30,000 bases of DNA. It comes from QYQL01 sp041674265. GTDB lineage: Bacteria; Verrucomicrobiota; Verrucomicrobiia; Chthoniobacterales; Terrimicrobiaceae. Location: assembly GCA_041674265.1 (NCBI GenBank), contig JBAYWC010000023.1, positions 1-30,000 on the forward strand, written 5' to 3'. Below, one piece after another: positions 15,342 through 22,067 of the stretch. Position numbers and translations under genes: made by a program. Within the stretch, counting starts at the first letter, position 1, and each line of letters begins with the position of its first letter. Below the pieces are notes generated by a model. The model worked only from the letters and a program-made list of their open reading frames with translations. It had not been told where the DNA came from and searched no databases.

Positions 15342-15348
15342 ACGACAG

Positions 15349-16068
15349 ATGCCTTTTCACCGTTCAAAGTTCGCGGGGATTCCGCTTTTTGTTTTCATCC
15401 TTTGCACGGGCTCCATTGCCCGGGCGGGAACCCGCGCCGTGGAAGTGGACTGGGTGGATCAGGTCTTCAAGGGCGGCCTCACGATCTGGGTCCAGTTTGC
15501 CCTGTCGATTGTCGCCCTGGCCATCATCCTCGAGCGGATCTCCCGTCTCCGCCAAAACCGGATTGTCCCGCGCGGACTTCGCGAAAAGGCCTCCGCGCTT
15601 TGGGCGGAAAAAAAATACGGGGAGGTTGTGGCCCTCGGCCATGCCAGCAAAAGCCTCCTGGGCACGGTGATCGCCTTCGTGGCCACCCACCGGGACATGG
15701 GGTATTCCGAATTGAATTCCGCCTGCGGCGACATCGCTTCCGCGGGGATCCGGAAACACCAGCAGTCCGCCTATCTGCTCGCGGTTGTCGCGACTCTGGA
15801 ACCTTTGCTGGGCTTGCTGGGCACGGTGATCGGCATGATCGAAGCGTTTCAGATCACAGCCCAGTCTGGCAGCATGGGAGATGCCTCGCTTCTCGCCGAC
15901 AGCATTGCAAAAGCCCTGGTCACAACCGCTGTCGGCTTGGTCATCGCGATCCCGGCGCTCGGCTTTTACCATCTCTTTCGTCTGCGGGCCGGAAGCCTCG
16001 GCCTGATGCTTGAAAAGGAAATCAACGAGCTTCTTGTCGCCTGGATGAAGAAGCCGGTTTCGGAATGA
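15349..16068 (+). CDS. exbB: ExbB/TolQ/MotA-family proton channel subunit, 239 aa
   Basis: ATG 15349 gives a signal-like N-terminus (PFHRSKFAGIPLFVFILCTG, then ...ARAGT), followed by TM1 (about 44-62) and a cytoplasmic region. TM2 (LGLLGTVIGMIEAF, 154-167) and TM3 (about 190-208) complete the fold. The LLGTV-GMI-AF and 'SIAKALVTTAVGLVIAIPA' stretches are the ExbB/TolQ channel signature. A cleavable N-terminal segment before TM1 is common in ExbB of Bacteroidetes/Verrucomicrobia-type systems. ATG 15325 would add eight polar residues before the signal and is less likely. It should form a pentameric proton channel with the ExbD proteins encoded next to it. Its stop overlaps the first exbD (ATGA 16065). 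Confidence 0.92.
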   Translation: MPFHRSKFAGIPLFVFILCTGSIARAGTRAVEVDWVDQVFKGGLTIWVQFALSIVALAIILERISRLRQNRIVPRGLREKASALWAEKKYGEVVALGHASKSLLGTVIAFVATHRDMGYSELNSACGDIASAGIRKHQQSAYLLAVVATLEPLLGLLGTVIGMIEAFQITAQSGSMGDASLLADSIAKALVTTAVGLVIAIPALGFYHLFRLRAGSLGLMLEKEINELLVAWMKKPVSE

Positions 16069-16487
16069 GGCTGCAACTCGACGAGGAAGACGAAACGGGG
16101 ATCAGCCTGGCTCCCCTGATCGATGTCGTCTTTCTCCTCCTGATCTTCTTCCTGGTCGCAAGCGTGTTGGAAAAGCCCGTCCGGCAGGTCGCCGTCTCGG
16201 TGCCGCGCATGGAATCGGCCCGGCCGTTTGACGCCAAAAATGCTTCGCCGCGGGTCATCGTCGTTGACTCCAGAGGAGCGTTCCATGTGGATGGGCGCCC
16301 CGTTGACCGGACGGAGTTGCTGGCAGTTCTCGATGTTCTCGCGCAGGTTCAGAGCGGCGCCCGGTTGCGTTTGGACGTGGACGAAAAGGCCCCCGTCCAA
16401 GATCTCGCCGAAATTCTCGAAATGCTCCGCCAGCGGGGGATCACCAATTTCGGCCTGAGGGCGAAGGGAGGAAATCTTCCGCGATGA
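16065..16487 (+). CDS. exbD: ExbD/TolR-family protein 1, 140 aa
   Basis: A short acidic N-terminus, then ISLAPLIDVVFLLLIFFLVA with Asp20 at the start of the single membrane helix, is the diagnostic ExbD/TolR motif. The aspartate is the proton carrier. The periplasmic domain (about 45-140) has the strand order of ExbD and ends with a 'VDEKAPVQDLAEILEMLRQR' helix. It overlaps exbB upstream and the TonB-position gene downstream by 4 nt, so all should be made in fixed ratio. A second ExbD follows that gene. Confidence 0.93.
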   Translation: MRLQLDEEDETGISLAPLIDVVFLLLIFFLVASVLEKPVRQVAVSVPRMESARPFDAKNASPRVIVVDSRGAFHVDGRPVDRTELLAVLDVLAQVQSGARLRLDVDEKAPVQDLAEILEMLRQRGITNFGLRAKGGNLPR

Positions 16488-17884
16488 CTGCTGCTCCGGA
16501 ACTCTCCGATCGCCGGGGAATGGGAAAATTCTACAGGATTTCCCTGCTGGCGCATGTCTCGCTTCTCGGAATCGTCCTCATGGTTCCGGGCGCGCGGAAT
16601 CAATTCATCACCCGCATCCTGCCGCCGCCGCCCGCTCCCGAATCCATGCAAGAACGGAAGGATTCCGGCGAAGCGGCGGATTCTGTCCGCGAGCTTTTTG
16701 ATCGTGCCCTCGATGAATTCCAGAAAACTCCTTCCGATGCCGGTGCGGCGGAGAACGCCCGAAGCGCGGGGTTGAAACTTGCCGATGCCGCGCGTCAGGC
16801 ACGGGAACGATTTGCCCGTGAACAGGCCCGCCAACTCTCGGAAAAGCTGGGGATCAGCCCGGAGGAGGCATTGAAAATTCTCCCGCAACCGGACAGCCGC
16901 GATTTCGAACGCCTGATCCGACAACTCACCCTGAGCGCGGAATCCGATCCCTCGCAATCCGCCCGTCTGCGGGCGCTGCGGGAAATGGCCGGGAAACTGG
17001 CCGCGGATGCAGAGAACAACGACCGGATGGCCGCCCAGTTGGCCCAAGGGGAAACCCCTGTGGAAAGCCTGACCATTGTCCCGGACCCACAAACCCGTGA
17101 TGCCGCCAAAACTCTCCTGGCGGATTCCGCTGCCGCCCACATGACCGAGCCGCGGGATTTCACCGGGTTGATGCGGAGTTACTATGGCGACGAGATCGCC
17201 CAAGGCGGGGCTCCTTCCTCCGCGCAGGCATTGTTGGATGACGCGGTGCCGGGCCGGGTTCAGACGACCAAATCCGGATTGAGGCCCCCTCCTCTTCTCG
17301 ACAACAAGTGGCTCTCGTCTGTTTACAGGGGTGAATCGCTTCCCTCGCTTGCGGCATCCCGGATTTCCACCGCCGGCCACCCCGCCCGCTCGGGCCCGAT
17401 TTTTCTGGATTCCTGGTATGTTCTGGGACCATGGCCACTCGAGAGTCAAAAGGACTTCTGGAAAGCCTTTCCGCCGGAATCCGATGGCGTCGATCTGGAG
17501 GCGGAATACACCGGCAAACGTGGCCGGCGGCTGAAGTGGGAATTCATCCAGAGCCGCGAGCCGCTCGTGGAGGTTCCCCTCCAGGTGCCGGACTCCACCA
17601 CCTATGCCTTCACGACCTTGGAATTCGAACAGGAAACCGAGGCGTGGATGCTCTGCGGATCCGACGACAGAATGAAACTCTGGATCAACGGGCTTCCTGT
17701 CTTCGGCAGCGCCGCCTCGCTCAAAGGCTGGCACATCGGCAACGAGGGAGCCCGCAAGGTGCTGTTTCTCAAAGGCCGGAATGAGATCCTCGTGCGGGTG
17801 GACAACCTGCCCGGATTCACCCGGTTTTCCGTTGTTCTCATGCCAACCGGCAGCGAGGAGATCTTGTTCTCCACCATCCGCTGA
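16484..17884 (+). CDS. TonB-slot transperiplasmic protein with sugar-binding-like C-terminal domain, 466 aa
   Basis: The protein has a short cytoplasmic N-terminus, one membrane helix (about residues 16-35, LLAHVSLLGIVLMVPG) and a proline stretch (PPPPAP, 47-52). A long charged helical region, probably coiled coil (about 55-230), and a linker follow. A C-terminal beta-rich domain from about 300 begins FLDSWYVLGPWP. That domain includes EAWMLCGSDDRMKLWINGLP and later NEILVRVDNLPGFTRFSVVL, a pattern of PA14-like or galactose-binding-like sandwiches of secreted glycan-active proteins. The helix near the N-terminus and the exbB-exbD-X-exbD order place it where TonB or TolA normally sits. No TonB C-terminal domain is seen. 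I infer it transmits proton-driven motion to a periplasmic or outer-membrane glycan partner. Confidence 0.75.
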   Translation: MTAAPELSDRRGMGKFYRISLLAHVSLLGIVLMVPGARNQFITRILPPPPAPESMQERKDSGEAADSVRELFDRALDEFQKTPSDAGAAENARSAGLKLADAARQARERFAREQARQLSEKLGISPEEALKILPQPDSRDFERLIRQLTLSAESDPSQSARLRALREMAGKLAADAENNDRMAAQLAQGETPVESLTIVPDPQTRDAAKTLLADSAAAHMTEPRDFTGLMRSYYGDEIAQGGAPSSAQALLDDAVPGRVQTTKSGLRPPPLLDNKWLSSVYRGESLPSLAASRISTAGHPARSGPIFLDSWYVLGPWPLESQKDFWKAFPPESDGVDLEAEYTGKRGRRLKWEFIQSREPLVEVPLQVPDSTTYAFTTLEFEQETEAWMLCGSDDRMKLWINGLPVFGSAASLKGWHIGNEGARKVLFLKGRNEILVRVDNLPGFTRFSVVLMPTGSEEILFSTIR

Positions 17885-17885
17885 C

Positions 17886-18305
17886 ATGCAGATCCGGACC
17901 GATCAGGACGCTCCCATCGAGGTGGACATGGCGCCGTTGATCGACTGCGTGTTCCTGCTCCTGATCTTTTTCCTCGTGGCCTCCTCGCTGAAAAAAGTGG
18001 ACCTGCAGGCGGAGCTTCCCCAGAGCGGGACGGCCGGCCTGGCTGCCAATCTTCAAGGGGCCCCCGCTGTCGTGGAAATGTCGGCTGACGGCCGGTTTCG
18101 ATGGAAGGGAAAAAAATACAAATCCACCCGCGCGGAGAGTCTTCTGAAGGGGACGGCGCTCATCGCGAAGGCGGTGTCAAAGGGGCAAATGGAAATCCGT
18201 GCCCACCCGGACACGCCGTCCGGACTGGTGCTTCGATTGGTGGATTCCCTGCGACTGGCCGGGGTGAAAACCGTTGATATCCGCCTGCATTCGGATGTCC
18301 GGTGA
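17886..18305 (+). CDS. exbD: ExbD/TolR-family protein 2, 139 aa
   Basis: ATG 17886 lies 1 nt after the previous stop. IEVDMAPLIDCVFLLLIFFL with Asp20 repeats the ExbD signature, followed by a periplasmic domain of the expected size. It differs from ExbD 1 through most of the periplasmic part, so it is a paralogue rather than a recent duplicate. Paired ExbD subunits with different periplasmic faces are known from other Exb systems and may form mixed dimers inside the ExbB pentamer. It is the last gene of the operon. The minus-strand gene that converges on it ends 34 nt away, and I see no clear terminator in between. Confidence 0.93.
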   Translation: MQIRTDQDAPIEVDMAPLIDCVFLLLIFFLVASSLKKVDLQAELPQSGTAGLAANLQGAPAVVEMSADGRFRWKGKKYKSTRAESLLKGTALIAKAVSKGQMEIRAHPDTPSGLVLRLVDSLRLAGVKTVDIRLHSDVR

Positions 18306-18339
18306 CCGTCCGATGGGGATGATTGCAGGCAGGTCGCGA

Positions 18340-20175
18340 TCAGTCCGAAAATTCCATGACCTCGGGCGTGACCGGACCGGAGACCTTGTCTTTGCGGACA
18401 AAGACTTCGTTTTTGTAGTAACGTCCGAAATACACGTAGTTTTCGTGAAGCCATTTGTAGGGACCCGGAGCCCAGTTCCGGAAGCGTGAGATCTCATTTC
18501 TGTTGATCCGCCGCTGGTCGATCACGACGACCGGGGGTGACGAACGCGCGATCAAGTCCGCGAATTGGGATTCGAATTTTTTCCCCGCCGTGGAATTGTC
18601 CACGTAGAGATTGTAAAGCGGCGACGGCCGGTCGGTCATGAAATTGATGGTCGGAGAGTAAGGAAGACACAGGACATATTCGCCGGGTGAGGAATGCTGT
18701 AGAATCGCATTCCGCAATCCGGCCAGCCAGACCGCATCACGGTCTCGCACTTTGACATGCACTCCGTTGAGCGCATGGAATTCGTGCGAGGCCCTTTTTT
18801 TTGCCGCGATCGAGCCGGCGGATTCCTTCGGGAATGCATGGGAAAAATAGGTGGCTCCCGTGGCGGCGCAGAGCGCGGCGAAGATTCCGGCGGCGGCCCG
18901 GGGCGCAAGGGTTTTGCTTTCCAGCGCCCATCGGACCGATGTCCAAATGAAGAGCGCGAGCGCCGCAAGGAACGGCACCATCATTTCCGAAAGGTGCGGG
19001 GTATCCGGCCGGAAGAAAAAGAACTGCGGAAAAAGCGAAAGCGCACAGCCGAGCACGGTGAGCGGGTAGAGCAGCCGCTCCTTCGCCTCCGCGTCCTGTC
19101 GGACAAGCGCGGCAAGAAGCATGACTCCGCCGACAACGATCGCGATCGCGGAGACAAGGGGAGGAAAATAAGTGCTGATCGCAAAGGATTTGTCAGTCCA
19201 TTTCTTTCCGTAAACCACATTCGAGACCGGAGGGCGGGCCAGAGCGCCGCGGTCCTCCCACGAGTCGGCATTCGGGGTTTGCGCCGGGACTGCCACCGGG
19301 GCCGCAGCCTGCGGAGAAATTGCCGGCACCGCCGGCTTGTCGTTTTCGACAAAGTCCGCCATCTGCTGGTGGAATTCCGAGCGGATCATGCCCAGCCATC
19401 CGGTATATTGCTCAAGAAACGCGCGGTCATACCCGCGCGTTTTTGCGTCGTTCCAAACAGGCAGGTGGACCGCCCAGGCCAGCAGGAACCCGCATGCCGC
19501 ACCTGCGAGAGCCAGGCTCCCGCGACGGAAAAAACCTGCTCGCTCCCCGAAAGGATAAAGCCCCGCGAGGCCGGAAAAAATCACCGTGCAAAATATCCCC
19601 AGATCGATGCGGAACAAATAGGTGAATCCCAGCCCGGCTCCGGATGCCAGCATCCAGGCAAACGACTTCAGCGCGGAGTCTCTCCGGATCACGAACGCCC
19701 GTGTGAGCAGGAACGCGTTCAAGACTCCAAGAAACGGCATGTAGTTCCGGAACATCATTCCCGGCACAAGGATCACCGCGAGAGCCGGAATCGCGGAATA
19801 CCAGGCGTTGCGGGTGTGGCCGTGGACGATAAAATATGCCAGCAGCCCGGAGGCCGTGCAGAAGGCGAAAAAATACCAGCGCAGCACGAGGTAGTTCGGG
19901 CCGGTGAGCTCGAACAACCCGGCCACCGGCAGGAACCACATCACATTGTATCCGAGGAAAGTGTCCACGATCGGCCGCTGGCCCGACATCAACCGCATCG
20001 CCACCACGCCGGCCGTTCCGCCCTCTCCGCCGGGATTGAGGCCGGTATTTGCGTAAAGCGAATAGTAGAGAAGAGCGAAGGCCGCGAGGAGCAAGGGCAT
20101 CAGGGAAGCAGCCCGGCGGTTTTGGAAGAATCCTTCCAAAGCTTGGCGGACGGATTCGATTGGCGGCAAATTCAC
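18340..20175 (-). CDS. Polytopic membrane protein, GT-C-like, 611 aa
   Basis: About eleven hydrophobic segments are visible (for example residues 24-42, 76-90, 100-117, 126-145, 175-203, 221-240, 337-358, 370-388, 398-413, 426-443). A Pro/Ala-rich periplasmic loop (about 280-310) splits the set, and a soluble C-terminal domain (about 450-611) follows. FRPDTPHLSEMMVPF resembles the 'R-D-x-x-H' loop of GT-C type, lipid-linked-sugar transferases, and EGGTAGVVAMRLMSGQRPIV is the first external loop. Function is unassigned; a lipid-linked glycosyltransferase for surface polymers is plausible. The start GTG 20175 sits a few bases downstream of the stop of the antitoxin remnant. An alternative product, a generic multi-spanning hypothetical, cannot be excluded. 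Confidence 0.8.
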   Translation of the reverse strand: MNLPPIESVRQALEGFFQNRRAASLMPLLLAAFALLYYSLYANTGLNPGGEGGTAGVVAMRLMSGQRPIVDTFLGYNVMWFLPVAGLFELTGPNYLVLRWYFFAFCTASGLLAYFIVHGHTRNAWYSAIPALAVILVPGMMFRNYMPFLGVLNAFLLTRAFVIRRDSALKSFAWMLASGAGLGFTYLFRIDLGIFCTVIFSGLAGLYPFGERAGFFRRGSLALAGAACGFLLAWAVHLPVWNDAKTRGYDRAFLEQYTGWLGMIRSEFHQQMADFVENDKPAVPAISPQAAAPVAVPAQTPNADSWEDRGALARPPVSNVVYGKKWTDKSFAISTYFPPLVSAIAIVVGGVMLLAALVRQDAEAKERLLYPLTVLGCALSLFPQFFFFRPDTPHLSEMMVPFLAALALFIWTSVRWALESKTLAPRAAAGIFAALCAATGATYFSHAFPKESAGSIAAKKRASHEFHALNGVHVKVRDRDAVWLAGLRNAILQHSSPGEYVLCLPYSPTINFMTDRPSPLYNLYVDNSTAGKKFESQFADLIARSSPPVVVIDQRRINRNEISRFRNWAPGPYKWLHENYVYFGRYYKNEVFVRKDKVSGPVTPEVMEFSD

Positions 20176-20182
20176 GAGCGGA

Positions 20183-20318
20183 CTATGGAGCCTGCGGCAG
20201 GCATGACCAGGTGGCGTCCTCCCCGGAGCGGTTCCAGGCCGCAGCCGGGGATGCCTTGCTGAAAAGGGCCATTGCCCGCGCGTCGCCCGTCAACGATGGC
20301 TTCGATGGTCTGAATCAT
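20183..20318 (-). pseudogene. AF2212-like antitoxin with internal deletion and frameshift
   Basis: On the minus strand ATG 20318 starts MIQTIEAIVD, the hallmark N-terminus of AF2212-type antitoxins ('QTIEAIvDe.G.vrLlepv'). A different frame of the next bases reads MALFSKASPAAAWNRSGED, which matches that family's C-terminal 'ALLSE.aLA.DWnRpeED', and stops at 20183. The central portion of about 30 codons is missing and the two ends are out of frame (136 nt, not a multiple of three). No toxin gene follows; the membrane-protein gene starts immediately after. Confidence 0.55.
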
Positions 20319-20355
20319 GGTGAAAAACGATATGCCATGCCGGGGACAGGGACAA
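20319..20355 (-). promoter_or_regulatory. Relict promoter of the AF2212-like antitoxin (leaderless layout)
   Basis: On the minus strand TTGTCC (20355-20350), a 17-nt spacer and TATCGT (20332-20327) precede the remnant's ATG by 8 nt. The -35 to ATG distance is 37 nt, the same as for the other antitoxins in this window. It may now drive the downstream membrane-protein gene. Confidence 0.45.
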
Positions 20356-20431
20356 GCGCGCAAACGCCTGCCGCGAACACGCGTGGTCACCTCTTCTTGA
20401 CCATCGGGGAGAAGCTGCGGCAATCTGGGGG

Positions 20432-21076
20432 GTGGTGCGCAAAATCAAACGGGAACTTCCAAACCGGTCGGCTTATGCGGTGGCCGATCATCTCAAGCGG
20501 AGCAGCGGCCTTTCGGTGGGCGATATCGCCGCCCGCCTGGGGATGAGCTACATGGGAGTCAAGGCCCAGTGCCTTGTGCTGGAAAAAAGCGGCCACATCA
20601 CCTCGCGGAACCAGCATCATGGAAGCGGGCGGCCCCTGTTGATTTACCGCCTCACGGCGAAAGGACAGCGCTTGTTTGAAAATGAGGACGATCGTCTGGC
20701 CGTGTCCCTTCTCCACGGAGCGCGCACGCTTTTCGGAGCGGCGGCCGCCGAGAAGCTGCTTTTTCTCCATTTTCAAAAGCAAACGGCCAGGTATCTGGAA
20801 AGCCTTCCAGCCAGGTCTTCGCCGGAGGACCGGCTCGCGGCGCTGGCCGCCCTGCGCGACGCCGACGGACACATGGCAAGAGTCGAGGGGGGCTGCCTGG
20901 TGGAATCCCATGTCCCGCTCGCCGGGATCTTCGAAGCCTTCCCTGCAGCCATCGTCATGGAGGAAGCCATGATCTCAAAAGTTCTCGGCGTCACGGTGAC
21001 CCGGCTTGCCGAAAACTCCGGCGACCATTACCAGATCCGGTTTGAAGCATTTCATTGCGGGCCAGGTGCCGCCTGA
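20432..21076 (+). CDS. Winged-helix transcriptional regulator (COG2345/SufR-like), 214 aa
   Basis: SVGDIAARLGMSYMGVKAQC is a helix-turn-helix, followed by LEKSGHITSRNQHHGSGRPL and IYRLTAKGQRLF, the wing of the COG2345/SufR group. The C-terminal part follows the family's layout around VEGGCLVESHVPL, MEEAMISKVLGV and YQIRFEAFHC. In SufR-type proteins three cysteines there bind an Fe-S cluster. Here the middle one is replaced (AAIVMEE), so cluster binding is doubtful. GTG 20432 follows a G-rich SD-like run. It lies 16 nt before galE on the same strand and may be cotranscribed with it. Its targets are unknown. Confidence 0.75.
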   Translation: MVRKIKRELPNRSAYAVADHLKRSSGLSVGDIAARLGMSYMGVKAQCLVLEKSGHITSRNQHHGSGRPLLIYRLTAKGQRLFENEDDRLAVSLLHGARTLFGAAAAEKLLFLHFQKQTARYLESLPARSSPEDRLAALAALRDADGHMARVEGGCLVESHVPLAGIFEAFPAAIVMEEAMISKVLGVTVTRLAENSGDHYQIRFEAFHCGPGAA

Positions 21077-21092
21077 AGTAGGTTCGACGCCG

Positions 21093-22067
21093 ATGAAGAC
21101 GATTTTTGTCACAGGCGGAGCCGGATACATCGGGAGCATTTGTGTCGAGCAACTTCTGAACGAAGGATTCGAGGTCGCGGTTTTTGACAATCTGAGCGAG
21201 GGCCACAAGAAAGCCATCGACCCGCGCGCCCGGTTTTTCCAAGGCGATCTCGCCGACCGGACGGTCATCGGCCACGCCCTCGGCGAAGCCAGTCCGGATG
21301 CCGTCATGCATTTCGCCGCGCACGCGCTGGTGGGGGAATCCATGCAGAACCCTTCGAAATACTTCCGCAACAACGTCTGTTCGGGGATCAATCTCCTCGA
21401 TGCCGCAGTGGAGGCCGGGGTAAGGAAATTCGTCTTTTCCTCGACGTGCGCGACCTTCGGGATTCCGGGCCGCACGCCGCTCGACGAATCGCTCCCCCAA
21501 AAACCGATCAACCCCTACGGCGAGTCGAAGCTGATGTTCGAGCAGGTTCTCCGGTGGTATGAGGAAATCCACCGGCTTTCCTATGTCGCGCTGCGTTATT
21601 TCAATGCGGCCGGCGCCTCCGAGCGCTATGGCGAAGATCACCGGGTCGAAACCCACCTCATCCCGAATGTCCTGAAAGTGGCGCTCGGCCAGAAGGAGTC
21701 CGTCGAGATTTTTGGCGCCGACTACCCCACCCCGGACGGCACGTGCATCCGCGACTACATTCACATTCTCGACCTCGCCCAGGCGCACATCCTCGCCCTC
21801 CATTCGGAGAAAAGCGCGAAATACAACCTCGGCACCGGCGGGGGCACGTCGGTCAGGGAAGTCATCGACACCTGCCGGAATGTCACCGGACGGGAAATCC
21901 AGGCGGTCGAAAAACCCCGCCGGGCTGGCGATCCCCCGCGCCTCATCGCCTCCTCGGACAAAATCCGGTCCGAACTCGGATGGAAACCGAAGTTTGAAAA
22001 CATCCTGCCCATCGTGAAAAGCGCCTGGGCTTGGCATCTCAAGAACCCGGGCGGCTACGGGGATTGA
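21093..22067 (+). CDS. galE: UDP-glucose 4-epimerase, 324 aa
   Basis: VTGGAGYIGS (residues 6-15) is the NAD-binding Rossmann loop of extended short-chain dehydrogenases. SSTCATFG puts Thr118 at the catalytic Ser/Thr position, and PYGESK supplies Tyr142 and Lys146 of YxxxK. RYFNAAGA and DGTCIRDYIHILDLAQAH are GalE-specific. The length matches bacterial GalE. It interconverts UDP-glucose and UDP-galactose in the cytoplasm and so supplies donors for the glycosyltransferases in the same window. ATG 21093 starts the Rossmann strand; longer frames upstream overlap the regulator and are rejected. Its end overlaps the convergent DCC/LMF gene by 13 nt. Confidence 0.95.
   Translation: MKTIFVTGGAGYIGSICVEQLLNEGFEVAVFDNLSEGHKKAIDPRARFFQGDLADRTVIGHALGEASPDAVMHFAAHALVGESMQNPSKYFRNNVCSGINLLDAAVEAGVRKFVFSSTCATFGIPGRTPLDESLPQKPINPYGESKLMFEQVLRWYEEIHRLSYVALRYFNAAGASERYGEDHRVETHLIPNVLKVALGQKESVEIFGADYPTPDGTCIRDYIHILDLAQAHILALHSEKSAKYNLGTGGGTSVREVIDTCRNVTGREIQAVEKPRRAGDPPRLIASSDKIRSELGWKPKFENILPIVKSAWAWHLKNPGGYGD

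Noticed and set aside
15325..15348. Earlier ATG for the ExbB gene
   Set aside because: It would overlap the preceding glycosyltransferase gene and put a charged stretch before the signal-like helix; ATG 15349 is cleaner.
16349..17887. 512-codon minus-strand frame opposite the TonB-slot gene
   Set aside because: The plus-strand gene has membrane, coiled-coil and sandwich features and fits the 4-nt overlap pattern; the minus frame has none.
18757..20262. 501-codon plus-strand frame opposite the polytopic membrane protein
   Set aside because: Highly charged low-complexity translation, antisense to a protein with clear membrane helices; a composition artefact.
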